Assembly: GCF_000024765.1 (NCBI RefSeq) | Contig: NC_013422.1 | Location: 186,001 to 250,000, forward strand | Source: Halothiobacillus neapolitanus c2 | GTDB taxonomy: Bacteria; Pseudomonadota; Gammaproteobacteria; Halothiobacillales; Halothiobacillaceae | Length of the DNA: 64,000 bases | Direction of reading: 5' to 3' | Shown: one piece after another, positions 17,885 to 26,882 of the stretch | How the letters are laid out: every line of letters starts with the position of its first letter | Numbering within the stretch: the stretch's first letter is position 1 | Notes under the pieces: model-generated | Databases searched by the model: none | The model's input: only the letters and a program-made list of their open reading frames with translations | Told to the model about the DNA's origin: nothing | Program-made: the position numbers and the translations under genes

Positions 17885-18103
17885 AAAACAGGCTCAGTTG
17901 GTGGATCGATCGAGCCGATGTTTTATCACAAAACGCGGGTGGCCGGATAAAATCGGATTTAGGCATCCACGAAAACCATCGCGAGGGGCTCGAGTGCATC
18001 GCAGCTGGGGTGTGGCGACTGATATATCAAATAATTAAGCGTCATGCAGCGAAATTGAAATTCATAGTAGAATCGCCCTAGTTTTAACTTTAGGAATCAC
18101 TAA

Positions 18104-18946
18104 GTGAATAAAAAGTCAGATTTCGAAAAAGCATTAAAAGAGTTTGTTACGACCTTGCAAGGCTACATAAGCAGCGAGGATGGGCAATGGACTATAAAAG
18201 GCTTTGTAGATATGTATAAGAATATCTACACAATTTCGTCGGACACTAAAATTATTTCAAAAATACTTGAGATACACATTTTCCCAAAGTTGCTGGAGCT
18301 TTCAGAAAAGCATGGCTACAAAATAGTCCTTGCTGATCATCAGAACTACTATCCAGATATATCATTCGTTGATAATGACGATGATTCTGTCCGATTCGCT
18401 GTCGATTTTAAAACTACATATCGTCAGCCCAGTAAGCCTCATTTATGCAATGGTTTTACATTAGGGTCTCATGGTAAATATTTTGAGGACAGGACTAGCA
18501 CAAAGAACATCCAGTTTCCCTATGGATCATATTCTGGGCACTACTGCTTAGGAATTATATATGACAGAGTGGATTCTCGTGATATAGATGAGACTAAAAT
18601 ATACAGTTTGGATTCATTAACATCTATTACATCGGTGGTTGGTAAATTTAGTTTTTTTGTTGCCGAGAAGTGGCGAATAGCCAGCGATAAGAGTGGGAGT
18701 GGAAATACGGCCAATATTGGCAGCATAAATAATATTGCTGATATTATCGAAGGTAAGGGGATGTTCTCCAATCTCGGAGAAGAGTGGTTTGACGATTATT
18801 GGATGAACTATAAAAAGATTACGGTTCCTGATGGTAAAGGAGGGACAAAAAAAATTACAAATCTCAAAGAATTTGTTGCTTATAGAAAAGGGGATGTATC
18901 TCTAATCGTGCCAAAACAAAATCGTACACCTGGAAAGTCGAAGTAA
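18104..18946 (+). CDS. Type II restriction endonuclease, EcoRV-like
   Basis: This 280-residue protein closely resembles R.EcoRV, which cuts GATATC to blunt ends. The shared blocks are SDTK near residue 47, KHGY, NYYPD (P84-D85), VDFKTTY (D101 and K103, matching the EcoRV catalytic D74, D90 and K92), TKNIQFPY, and [12 protein letters not shown] (DNA-contacting Q/R-loop region in EcoRV is elsewhere). It is about 35 residues longer than EcoRV, mainly at the C-terminus. The start is a GTG with AGGA 8 bases upstream. Its stop shares one base with the methyltransferase ATG. No controller gene is seen. Base composition suggests horizontal transfer. Confidence 0.93.
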   Translation: MNKKSDFEKALKEFVTTLQGYISSEDGQWTIKGFVDMYKNIYTISSDTKIISKILEIHIFPKLLELSEKHGYKIVLADHQNYYPDISFVDNDDDSVRFAVDFKTTYRQPSKPHLCNGFTLGSHGKYFEDRTSTKNIQFPYGSYSGHYCLGIIYDRVDSRDIDETKIYSLDSLTSITSVVGKFSFFVAEKWRIASDKSGSGNTANIGSINNIADIIEGKGMFSNLGEEWFDDYWMNYKKITVPDGKGGTKKITNLKEFVAYRKGDVSLIVPKQNRTPGKSK

Positions 18947-19860
18947 TGAAGGTTTCAGTGCCGCCTATAAAATCGCAAGGAATTAAGACAAAGTTGGTTC
19001 CTTGGATAAAAAGCTTAGTTCCAGAAAAGTTCAGAGGCCGCTGGGTCGAGCCCTTCATGGGTACCGGTGTGGTTGCTTTCAATGTTGCTCCCGATAAAGC
19101 ATTGATGTGCGATACAAATCCTCACCTGATTAACTTCTACTCTGCTATTAAGTCTGGAGCAATTACACCAGAAATAGTTCGAGGTTATCTTGTTAAAGAG
19201 GGCGCATTGCTTCAAGAGAAAGGTGGCGAGCATTATTACAGTATTAGGGAGCGTTTCAATGAGAGCCACAGCCCTTTGGATTTCCTTTTTTTAAATCGAT
19301 CAGGTTTTAACGGGATGATTCGATTTAACCGAAAAGGCTGGTTTAATATTCCATTCTGTAAAAAACCAAACCGCTTTGCTCAGGCATATGTCACTAAAAT
19401 TGTGAACCAGGTGTCAAGCGTTAGCAGGTTGATCGCCGCTAAAGATTTTGATTTTAAGTGTCAATCTTTTGATGAAACGATTTCAGAGGCAAAGACTGGC
19501 GATATTATCTACTGTGATCCACCTTATATAGATAGACATGCCGACTATTTTAATTCTTGGGATGAATCACATGAAATATCTCTTTTTAAAAATCTTTCTG
19601 AAGCGCGGTGTGATTTTATTCTATCAACATGGCACCATAACGACTACCGAAAGAATGAATACATAGAATCGCATTGGAACAATTTTAACATTCTAACTAA
19701 AGAACACTTTTATCATGTTGGTGGTAGTGAAAAAAATAGAAATCCAATGATAGAAGCAATAGTTACAACAATTGATACAAAGCTATATGAGTATCCAGAG
19801 GCTCCAAAGCAAGAACAGCTAACACTACTCGAGCCAAAGCTTCATTACAAAAGCGCATAA
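18946..19860 (+). CDS. DNA adenine-N6 methyltransferase, M.EcoRV-like
   Basis: This 304-residue class D12 (alpha) adenine methyltransferase is the protective partner of the upstream nuclease and closely resembles M.EcoRV, which methylates the first adenine of GATATC. The N-terminal motif [15 protein letters not shown], the SAM-binding [10 protein letters not shown] (about residues 34-43), [19 protein letters not shown] and the catalytic DPPY at residues 191-194 are intact. The overlap TAATG with the nuclease gene means both are translated from one message. Codon use and AT content match the nuclease gene and differ from ribF and the efflux operon. Confidence 0.95.
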   Translation: MKVSVPPIKSQGIKTKLVPWIKSLVPEKFRGRWVEPFMGTGVVAFNVAPDKALMCDTNPHLINFYSAIKSGAITPEIVRGYLVKEGALLQEKGGEHYYSIRERFNESHSPLDFLFLNRSGFNGMIRFNRKGWFNIPFCKKPNRFAQAYVTKIVNQVSSVSRLIAAKDFDFKCQSFDETISEAKTGDIIYCDPPYIDRHADYFNSWDESHEISLFKNLSEARCDFILSTWHHNDYRKNEYIESHWNNFNILTKEHFYHVGGSEKNRNPMIEAIVTTIDTKLYEYPEAPKQEQLTLLEPKLHYKSA

Positions 19861-20009
19861 CAAAATATCGCACTCGGATTAATTTTCCGCTGCGCTCCAA
19901 ATTTACCGGTGAGTACAGCGACAGGCGAGCTAGCGAGCATCCCGCAAGGCGGCAATCGGGTCGCTGACTGCAGCCAGCTTCGCGTTCAGTAATTTTTTCG
20001 AAGTACCCC

Positions 20010-20315
20010 CTAATCAATCATGCCCGTAGCCAACGGAATGCGCCACCAGCGGATGCCTGCATTCCGGAAGTTCGCGCGCAAGTGGTCGATAATCCGGTTC
20101 GCTGTGGGTTCATCGGTAAACAGGCTCAGGCGGATGAGTGGGGCGGTGCCTTCGACCTGCTCCGCAACGCTCAAGCCATGGTGCGTATCGTTGTGTCCGC
20201 GTACATTGCTCACCAAAAAAAGGGGGTAATCGGCAAGCTCACTTAATTGATCGACGAGCTCGCCCTCAAGGGATTGCCTGGCGATGAGCGAGAGCATGAG
20301 GGCGTTGGGTATCAT
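20010..20315 (-). CDS. DUF3240 family protein linked to metal efflux
   Basis: This 101-residue protein belongs to DUF3240, small cytoplasmic proteins often encoded directly after CzcA/CusA-type pumps. The start overlaps the pump stop by 4 bases, so it is translated as the last gene of the operon. Its fold resembles small PII-like or ferredoxin-like regulators in the family, but no function is proven. The stop codon abuts the right edge of the restriction-modification element, so the C-terminus (LATGMID) may have been set by that insertion. Confidence 0.8.
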   Translation of the reverse strand: MIPNALMLSLIARQSLEGELVDQLSELADYPLFLVSNVRGHNDTHHGLSVAEQVEGTAPLIRLSLFTDEPTANRIIDHLRANFRNAGIRWWRIPLATGMID

Positions 20316-23300
20316 GCCTTGGCCTCCGGTAATGGTTGTTGCGCACGGCGCTGATCGGAAGATTGGCCGAACCGTTTATACAAAATCGGCAGCAGGATGA
20401 GCGTGAGCAGGGTAGAGGTCACCAGCCCACCGATGACCACAACGGCCAAGGGGCGCTGAATCTCCGAACCGGGGCCGGTGGCGAACAAGAGCGGCACCAA
20501 GCCCAAAGCGGCAATGGAAGCTGTCATCATGACGGGGCGCAATCGACGCAGCGCGCCTTGTCGAACCACCTGTTCGATGTCTAGGCCCTGTGCGGCCAGC
20601 TGGTTGAAATAGGAAACCAGCACCAAGCCGTTCAATACCGCAATGCCCAGCAGGGCGATAAACCCGACCGATGCGGGCACCGAAAGATATTCCCCGCTGA
20701 TATACAGGGCGACCACACCGCCGATCAGGGCAAACGGGATGTTGGCAAACACCAGCGTGGCCTGACGAACGGAATTGAAGGTGGTGAACAGCAACACGAA
20801 AATCAGCCCCAGTGCGATGGGCACGACAATGGCGAGGCGTGCGGCGGCGCGTTGCTGGTTTTCGAACTGGCCGCCCCATTCCAGACGGTAGCCTGTCGGC
20901 ATCTCCACCTTCTCGGCAATCTGGTTCTTGGCATCGGCAACGAAGTCGGTGAGCGCGCGCCCGGAGACATTGGCGCGCACCACGGCAAAGCGCGAGCCCA
21001 TCTCCCGGGTAACGAAAACCGGGCCGGTGGTACGTTCGACGATGGCCAGATTCGAGAGCGGTTGCACGGTTCCGTTCGGCAGGGCGATGGGTAAAGAGCT
21101 CAGTTTCTGCGGTGCGTCGGTCAGTGCATCGGCCCGAATCAGAATCGGCGTTCTGGCCACACCTTCCTGCACGATGCCGGCCAGTTGGCCTTCGATCTGG
21201 GCGCGCAGGATGTCTTCCAGTTGATTGACGGACAGCCCGTTGCGTGCGGCAGCGGCCTGGTTCACGGCAATGTTGAGATACAACAAGCCTTCATTGTCGG
21301 TTGTGGCTACGTCCTGAGCGCCGGGAATCGCGCTGACGACGGATTTGATTTCGTTGCTCAGCGTATTGATTTCGGTCAAATCGCTGCCGAAAATTTTAAT
21401 GGCCAGATCGCCGCGCGAACCGGTCAGCATTTCGGAGACCCGCATTTCGATCGGTTGGGTAAAACTGAAATTAAAGCCGGGCAGGGTGCTGATCACGGCA
21501 CGAATTTTTTCGCGCACTTCATCGATGCTACTCGCCTGCCACTGATCCTTGGGTTTGAGGATGATGAAGGTGTCTGTGTCGTTCAGGCCCATCGGATCAA
21601 GGCCGAGTTCATCCGATCCCGAGCGACCTACGATTTGCGCAATTTCCGGCACCTTCGCCATCAGGGTTTTCTGAATATTGGTATTGAGCGCGATCGTGGT
21701 GCCGAGGTTGGTCGAAGGCAGATTTTCCACCTGCATGACGATGGTGCCTTCATCGAGACTCGGCATAAAGGTTTTACCGATCTGGGTGTACAGCAGGCCC
21801 GCCACCACAAGCCCCGCGATGGCCACCGCCACGACAGGCAACGGGCGTTTCAACGCGAAGTTGAGCGCCGGTTCGTAAATGCGATGCAGTTGACGCACAA
21901 GCCAGGGTTCGTGATCGGTCACCTTGCCGAGGATCAAGGATGCAATCACCGGAATCAGGGTAAGTGAGAGAACCAACGAGGCACCCAGCGCAAAGATAAT
22001 GGTCAGCGCGACCGGCGAGAACAACTTGCCTTCCAGCCCTTGCAGCGACAGCAGCGGCAGGAACACGAGCATGATGATGAGAATGCCGGAAAACACGGGG
22101 GCGGCGACTTCACGCACCGAGCGATACACGATGTGCAGGCGCGGCAGATTGGGGTGTTTGTGCGCTTCGGCCAGATGCGCCACGGTGTTTTCGACCACGA
22201 CGACGGCGGCATCCACCAGCATCCCGATGGCAATCGCCAGGCCACCTAGGCTCATCAGGTTCGCGCTCATGCCGAACTGCTTCATCAGGATGAAGGTGAT
22301 GAGCGCGGCCATCGGCAAGGTGAGCGCGACCGTAACGGCAGCGCGCAGATTGCCCAGAAAAAGAATCAGAAGAATGAGCACCAGCACCACGGCTTCAAGC
22401 AGGGCCTTGCTGACGGTATGCACGGCTGCATTGACCAGATCGGCACGGTTGTAGAATACGTTGATCTTAAGATCGGGTGGCAGGCTCGGCTTGATTTCGG
22501 CCAGTCGCTGCTCGACACCCGCCACGACCGCGCGTGCATTGGCGCCGCGCAGAGTCAATACCAGACCTTCAACGGTTTCGCCCTTGCCACTGTGCGTCAC
22601 GGCGCCCAGGCGGGTGATCGCGCCGATGCGCACCGTGGCGACATCACGCACATGAATCGGTTGGCCGTTATGTTGTGCGATGACGAGGTTGCCCAGATCA
22701 TCCAGCGTCTTGATCCGCCCTTCGGAACGTACCAGCCAGGCTTCTTCGCCCACATCCAGCCTTCCGGCGCCGTCATTGCGGTTGTTCTGCTCGATGACCC
22801 GCATCAGATCATCCGTTGTCAGCTTCTGTGCTGCCAGTTGCGTCGGGTTCGGGATAACCTCGAACGTGCGAACAAAGCCGCCCAGAGAATTGACATCGGC
22901 AACGCCCTTGACCGCACGCAGCGCCGGGCGGATCACCCAATCGAGCAGATGCCGCCGCTCGGTCAGCGAGAGCGTGGGGCTTTGGAGCGTGAACATGAAG
23001 GCTTCGCCCAGTGGCGTCGTGATCGGCGCGACGCCGCCAGTCGTGCCGGCAGGTAAATCACCGCGGGCGGAAGACAAGGCTTCGTTCACCTGCTGCCGCG
23101 CCCAGTAAATATCGGTGCCTTCGGCAAAATCGAGCGTAATCACCGATATGCCGTACTTGGAGGTCGAACGCAGCATGGTCTGGTTCGGGATGCCCAGTAA
23201 GGATGTCTCCAGTGGCGCGGTAATGCGGGTTTCGACTTCCGTCGGCGTGACACCGGGGGCTTTGAGGATGATCTGTACCTGGGTTGGCGAAATATCCGGG

Positions 23301-23416
23301 TAGGCGTCGATTGGAATGGTGGAAAAGGCCATCCAGCCGAAACCAGCGACCAGTATCGCAGCCAGCAGCACCATGAGGCGTTGGGCGAGCGAGAAGGCAA
23401 TGAGACGATTTAACAT
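20312..23416 (-). CDS. Heavy-metal RND efflux pump (CzcA/CusA family)
   Basis: This 1034-residue inner-membrane transporter is the proton-driven pump of a tripartite heavy-metal exporter. Twelve membrane segments and two large periplasmic loops fit the HME-RND family. The fourth membrane segment reads AIAIGMLVDAAVVVVEN, with one aspartate and one glutamate; it lacks the DFG-D pattern of typical Zn/Co pumps. The periplasmic region carries RVSEMLTGSRGDLAIKI rather than a clear CusA-like methionine triad, so the metal is not decided. It overlaps its membrane-fusion partner by one base and DUF3240 by four. Confidence 0.94.
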   Translation of the reverse strand: MLNRLIAFSLAQRLMVLLAAILVAGFGWMAFSTIPIDAYPDISPTQVQIILKAPGVTPTEVETRITAPLETSLLGIPNQTMLRSTSKYGISVITLDFAEGTDIYWARQQVNEALSSARGDLPAGTTGGVAPITTPLGEAFMFTLQSPTLSLTERRHLLDWVIRPALRAVKGVADVNSLGGFVRTFEVIPNPTQLAAQKLTTDDLMRVIEQNNRNDGAGRLDVGEEAWLVRSEGRIKTLDDLGNLVIAQHNGQPIHVRDVATVRIGAITRLGAVTHSGKGETVEGLVLTLRGANARAVVAGVEQRLAEIKPSLPPDLKINVFYNRADLVNAAVHTVSKALLEAVVLVLILLILFLGNLRAAVTVALTLPMAALITFILMKQFGMSANLMSLGGLAIAIGMLVDAAVVVVENTVAHLAEAHKHPNLPRLHIVYRSVREVAAPVFSGILIIMLVFLPLLSLQGLEGKLFSPVALTIIFALGASLVLSLTLIPVIASLILGKVTDHEPWLVRQLHRIYEPALNFALKRPLPVVAVAIAGLVVAGLLYTQIGKTFMPSLDEGTIVMQVENLPSTNLGTTIALNTNIQKTLMAKVPEIAQIVGRSGSDELGLDPMGLNDTDTFIILKPKDQWQASSIDEVREKIRAVISTLPGFNFSFTQPIEMRVSEMLTGSRGDLAIKIFGSDLTEINTLSNEIKSVVSAIPGAQDVATTDNEGLLYLNIAVNQAAAARNGLSVNQLEDILRAQIEGQLAGIVQEGVARTPILIRADALTDAPQKLSSLPIALPNGTVQPLSNLAIVERTTGPVFVTREMGSRFAVVRANVSGRALTDFVADAKNQIAEKVEMPTGYRLEWGGQFENQQRAAARLAIVVPIALGLIFVLLFTTFNSVRQATLVFANIPFALIGGVVALYISGEYLSVPASVGFIALLGIAVLNGLVLVSYFNQLAAQGLDIEQVVRQGALRRLRPVMMTASIAALGLVPLLFATGPGSEIQRPLAVVVIGGLVTSTLLTLILLPILYKRFGQSSDQRRAQQPLPEAKA

Positions 23417-24552
23417 TATTCGCCACCCATGCCCATTCCCATGGACAGAGCCTTGAGCTGGCTGATGCCCGAGCTCACCACGCGATCACCCGGCTCAAAC
23501 TGCCCCGTCACGAATGCCTGTCCGTCGGCTTCGCCCACGCGGGTAACGGGGATCGAGAAATAATTCTGGCCGCGTTGCACGAATACGTGGGTGTTGTCGT
23601 CAAGTTCGGTCAGTGCACTGATCGGCAGAGACGCCGCAGGTTTGGCTTGCTCGACCCACAGCGTGGCAGTCGAGACTTGACCCGGCCGGAGGGTCGCGCA
23701 TGGCGCGTTCGGACGCGCGCGCAAGGTGATAAGTTGGTTGGTCGGATCGACTGCAAGATCCATCAGTTGAACGGAGGCGGATTCAGGGCAGCCGGCGATT
23801 TTGAGTTCGGCCTTTTGCCCGGCGGCGGGTGCTTTATTCGGTGAAATAGCCAGCAGCCACCACTGATCCTGGGTCGCGGTGATATCGAAGAGGGATTGTC
23901 CGGTCGTGACGCGTTCGCCCGGCATCACCATCCGTTGCGTGATCACACCGGTGATCGGTGCGCGCACGCCCAGATTGATACCGCCATTCTGCGCTGAGCT
24001 ATCCGCGCCCGCCGCCTTGAGCCGCGCGCTGGCGGCTTTAAGTTCGGCTGATGCCATTTGCGCCTCGCCCCGAGTGGCTTCCAGCCTTTTTTTGGCAATC
24101 AGCCCGTCTTTAAACAGCGCGGTGTCGCGGTTCAGGTTTTGTTGTGCGAGCGTGACCTTGGCCTTGGCCATCTGCCATTGCGCCATGGCATCGCCGAGCT
24201 GGGCGCTGGCGATTTCAAACAGGATGTCACCTGCCTGCACCGCCTGCCCAACTTGCGGCAACGTGCCCATCACTTGGCCATCAGCCGGTGCCGAAACCTG
24301 CATGCTGGCTTGATTGCTGGATGCGGCACTGATGGTCACCATGCCTTGGGTTACGGGGACTTGTTTTGAAAATTCGATGGGCTGTGTTTTGACGTTCAGA
24401 TTCGGCCGCATGGCATCAGGGATGGTGATCGCCGTAGGGCTTGATGCCTCAGCGGCGGCTAGGCTGTTCGTCGAGACGGTGGCCGATATGGCCAAGAGGG
24501 CCAAGGCGGTGGTGCGCATCAAGGTCAAGCTGGTGTGTTTGTGTTGGTTCAT
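23416..24552 (-). CDS. Efflux RND periplasmic adaptor subunit (CzcB/CusB-like)
   Basis: This 378-residue membrane-fusion protein links the RND pump to the outer-membrane channel. It has a signal peptide ending near STNSLAAAEA, a barrel-sandwich hybrid region (VSAPADGQVMGTLPQVGQAVQAGD), a helical hairpin at about residues 130-190, the second lipoyl half (LGVRAPITGVITQRMVMPGERV) and beta-barrel domains. The C-terminus ends with three Met and Gly residues (MGMGMGGE), which might bind metal weakly. It overlaps the upstream gene by 4 bases. Confidence 0.92.
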   Translation of the reverse strand: MNQHKHTSLTLMRTTALALLAISATVSTNSLAAAEASSPTAITIPDAMRPNLNVKTQPIEFSKQVPVTQGMVTISAASSNQASMQVSAPADGQVMGTLPQVGQAVQAGDILFEIASAQLGDAMAQWQMAKAKVTLAQQNLNRDTALFKDGLIAKKRLEATRGEAQMASAELKAASARLKAAGADSSAQNGGINLGVRAPITGVITQRMVMPGERVTTGQSLFDITATQDQWWLLAISPNKAPAAGQKAELKIAGCPESASVQLMDLAVDPTNQLITLRARPNAPCATLRPGQVSTATLWVEQAKPAASLPISALTELDDNTHVFVQRGQNYFSIPVTRVGEADGQAFVTGQFEPGDRVVSSGISQLKALSMGMGMGGE

Positions 24553-25937
24553 TGAGAATCCCGGTTTGCGGCGGGCATCAAGCCCAATGTTTGTTTCAGG
24601 CTGCTCTGGTCTGCCTGATAGGCGATATGCGCCAGGCGGGCTTGCAGGCGGGCATCGGCGGCTTCGCGCTCAAAATCGAGCAAGCGCGTCCAGTCGAGCT
24701 CGCCCAGTCGAAGTGCCTTTTGTTTGAGCGTTAAGGTCTTTTCTGACAGCGCGGCACGGCGGTCGAGTTGTGTCAGGCGTGAAGGCCAGGCGGCAATGCG
24801 TTGGCGCAGCGCCATGACTTCGCCAAGTATCTGCTGGGTGTTCTTGATCAGCGCGACCTGAGCCGTGGCTCGCTGCTGCGCCATCTCGGCTAGGGCTGGG
24901 TCGCGGTATTTCTGACCGCCGAACGGAATGCTCAAGGTCAGTTGCAGACTGTTGTCATAAGGTACGCCGCGGTCGCCGCGATCTCGCTTAACGCCCAAGC
25001 CGATTTCGGGGGTGCCAGCGCCTGCCGCGCGTTCAGCTTCGATGCGGGCCGTGCTCATGCCGACTTCGCTCGCCATCTGGCGCAGCAGTGGCTGCTGTGC
25101 GAGCAGGCCGTCAGGCGTGTTCAGTTCGGGATTGTTCAACAGGGCCTGTTCAGTCGGGGTGACTTGCCCCAGATCGAGCGGGAGTTGGCTAGTGCCGGTC
25201 AACTGTTGCCAACGGGTCTGGATGGTGTCCAGTTGCATCTGTGCGGCCGTAACTGCCTCCTGCACAGCCAGCGCTCGGCTTTCAACGCTCATCCGGTCGA
25301 CTTCGGCCGCTTCGCCATGCTTGAGCTGCTTTGTGACAGCAGCGAGGTCGCGCTGCATGATCCGGTTGCGTTCCTTGGCTGTGGATAGTTCGACTTCTGC
25401 ACGGCGCCAATCCCAAGCCATCTGGCGCAAATCGCCAAGCAGGATGAGGCGATTGGCTTCGGTGCGTGTCTTGGCGCTGAGCGCGGACTGCTCGGCAAGG
25501 GCGCGCCATGCATCAGACTGCCCAAAGCGGCGCAGTGGCAGGCGGACACCTATTTCCATTTCATTGGCACCGAAATCACTCATGAGGCGATCGCTGCGGT
25601 ACAAGCCATCGACAACCGGAGCGCCTGCCAGAATGCCATTTGCCCGTGCCTGTTCCGACTCGAATCGAACTCTGTCCGCCTCGGTCACCAGATTCTGCTC
25701 TATGCGCTGTTCGGTTTGATTGATTAGTTGTGCCCAGGTCTTCTGAGCGGGCTCGGTTTGGGGTGGCGCGGCAGCCCAAGCAGTGCCGCTCAGTAGCGTT
25801 AAACTCAAATTGATGATCAGAGCCAAGCCCAAACCCTTTCTCCCTGGCGGAATGGACGGTGCGAATGAAACGCCGCTTTTGGCAGGCTGTGTGGATTTGA
25901 TGAGGAAGGACATCCTCATGGCTGCTGTTTTTTTCAT
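24549..25937 (-). CDS. TolC-family outer-membrane efflux protein (CzcC/CusC-like)
   Basis: This 462-residue protein is the outer-membrane channel of the tripartite metal exporter. It has two long coiled-coil repeats typical of the OEP family and a hydrophobic export signal (LGLALIINLSLTLLSGTAWAA) that sits about 37 residues after the first ATG. The start at 25937 has no strong ribosome-binding site, and an ATG at residue 9 is a reasonable alternative. It is the first gene of the efflux operon, which runs czcC-czcB-czcA-DUF3240 and diverges from the response regulator. Confidence 0.9.
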   Translation of the reverse strand: MKKTAAMRMSFLIKSTQPAKSGVSFAPSIPPGRKGLGLALIINLSLTLLSGTAWAAAPPQTEPAQKTWAQLINQTEQRIEQNLVTEADRVRFESEQARANGILAGAPVVDGLYRSDRLMSDFGANEMEIGVRLPLRRFGQSDAWRALAEQSALSAKTRTEANRLILLGDLRQMAWDWRRAEVELSTAKERNRIMQRDLAAVTKQLKHGEAAEVDRMSVESRALAVQEAVTAAQMQLDTIQTRWQQLTGTSQLPLDLGQVTPTEQALLNNPELNTPDGLLAQQPLLRQMASEVGMSTARIEAERAAGAGTPEIGLGVKRDRGDRGVPYDNSLQLTLSIPFGGQKYRDPALAEMAQQRATAQVALIKNTQQILGEVMALRQRIAAWPSRLTQLDRRAALSEKTLTLKQKALRLGELDWTRLLDFEREAADARLQARLAHIAYQADQSSLKQTLGLMPAANRDSQ

Positions 25938-25969
25938 GGGTGTATTAAACGCGATGACTGTAGCGTGGG

Positions 25970-25987
25970 TGTTTCATGGATGTTTCA
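25970..25987. promoter_or_regulatory. Direct-repeat operator candidate for the OmpR-type regulator
   Basis: Two identical heptamers TGTTTCA (25970-25976 and 25981-25987) are separated by 4 bases, giving an 11-base period. OmpR/PhoB-type regulators bind direct repeats with this spacing. The site lies in the 153-base gap between the efflux operon and the regulator gene, where it could control both. Confidence 0.45.
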
Positions 25988-26090
25988 GTATGTAACGACT
26001 GGCCGGTGATGATTGACGCTCGTCGGCACAGAGGGGACACTCTGCCCTCCTGCCATCCATGGCAGATTTTAGATAATAGCAGGTAATTGC

Positions 26091-26882
26091 GTGATGACAG
26101 ACACTATCCACGATTCGGCCATTTCGCCCAATGCGCCGCGCATTTTGGTGGTCGATGACGATCCCGGCATTCAGACGTTGCTCGGTCGGTATCTGCGTGA
26201 GCAGGGTTTCGACGTGCGTGTGGTGGGCAGTGGCGCTGAAATGGATATCGCGCTGGCTGCGGACCCGCGCGTAGATTTGCTTGTGCTGGATATCATGTTG
26301 CCCGGTGAAGATGGCCTGAGCATTGCCCGCCGGCTTGACCCAAAAACGCGGCCACCTGTCATTATGCTCTCGGCGCGAGGTGAGGATATCGACCGGATCG
26401 TCGGCCTTGAAATTGGTGCGGATGATTACGTGCCCAAGCCTTTTAATCCGCGTGAGTTGCTGGCAAGAATTCGTGCTGTTTTGCGTCGACAGCGCATGGA
26501 GCCTGATGCACGTGGCAAACAAGATGAGCGTATCCGTGTGGGTGATTTCGCCATCGATCCGCAGACGCGCCAAGCGTTCCTTTCTGACGGGGCGCTGGAT
26601 CTCACGCATGGTGAGTGGCAGTTGTTACAGTTCTTCATGGAGCGACCGAACCGAGTCATCAACCGTGACCAGATCATGGATTACCTCAAAGGGTACGAGC
26701 GTTCGGCGTTCGATCGCAGTATCGATGTGCGCATTACCCGTCTGCGGCGCAAAATAGAAACCAATCCCACGGAACCGCGTTATCTCGTGACAATCTGGGG
26801 TGAGGGATATCTGTTCGCGCCATCGGGTCGCAGTCCGCGTTCGCCGGACGCCTCAACGGCTGTGGTGGGCGAGCGGACGTGA
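26091..26882 (+). CDS. OmpR/PhoB-family response regulator
   Basis: This 263-residue two-component regulator has a receiver domain with an acidic pocket (VVDDDP), phosphoacceptor D67 in LLVLDIMLPGEDG and conserved K117 in DDYVPKPFNP. A C-terminal winged-helix DNA-binding domain follows (LTHGEWQLLQFFMERPNRVINRDQIMD). The sequence is close to OmpR in type. GTG 26091 and ATG 26094 are both possible starts. The stop overlaps the kinase gene by 4 bases. Because the metal-efflux operon diverges from it, metal-responsive control is the likely output, though an OmpR-type osmotic role cannot be excluded. Confidence 0.93.
   Translation: MMTDTIHDSAISPNAPRILVVDDDPGIQTLLGRYLREQGFDVRVVGSGAEMDIALAADPRVDLLVLDIMLPGEDGLSIARRLDPKTRPPVIMLSARGEDIDRIVGLEIGADDYVPKPFNPRELLARIRAVLRRQRMEPDARGKQDERIRVGDFAIDPQTRQAFLSDGALDLTHGEWQLLQFFMERPNRVINRDQIMDYLKGYERSAFDRSIDVRITRLRRKIETNPTEPRYLVTIWGEGYLFAPSGRSPRSPDASTAVVGERT

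Larger units (their letters stand above)
17961..20009. mobile_element. Putative repeat-bounded element carrying an EcoRV-like R-M system
   Basis: The two outer segments of this interval resemble the two halves of the family-1 MITE-like repeat. The left segment (17961-18035) keeps CGAAAACC, CTCGAGTGCA and GATATATCAAATAATTAAGCG in the order seen in the copy at 906-1048. The right segment (about 19915-20009) keeps GGCGGCAATCGGG, GCCAGCTTCGCGTT and the inverted end TTTTTTCGAAGTACCCC. Between them lie only the restriction enzyme and methyltransferase genes, which are much more AT-rich than the surroundings. The right end touches the stop codon of the DUF3240 gene. No clear target duplication remains and no transposase is present, so mobility is inferred. 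Confidence 0.5.

Noticed and set aside
21185-21967. 260-codon plus-strand frame inside the RND pump gene
   Set aside because: It lies wholly within the antisense strand of a highly conserved transporter and shows no recognisable domain or ribosome-binding site.
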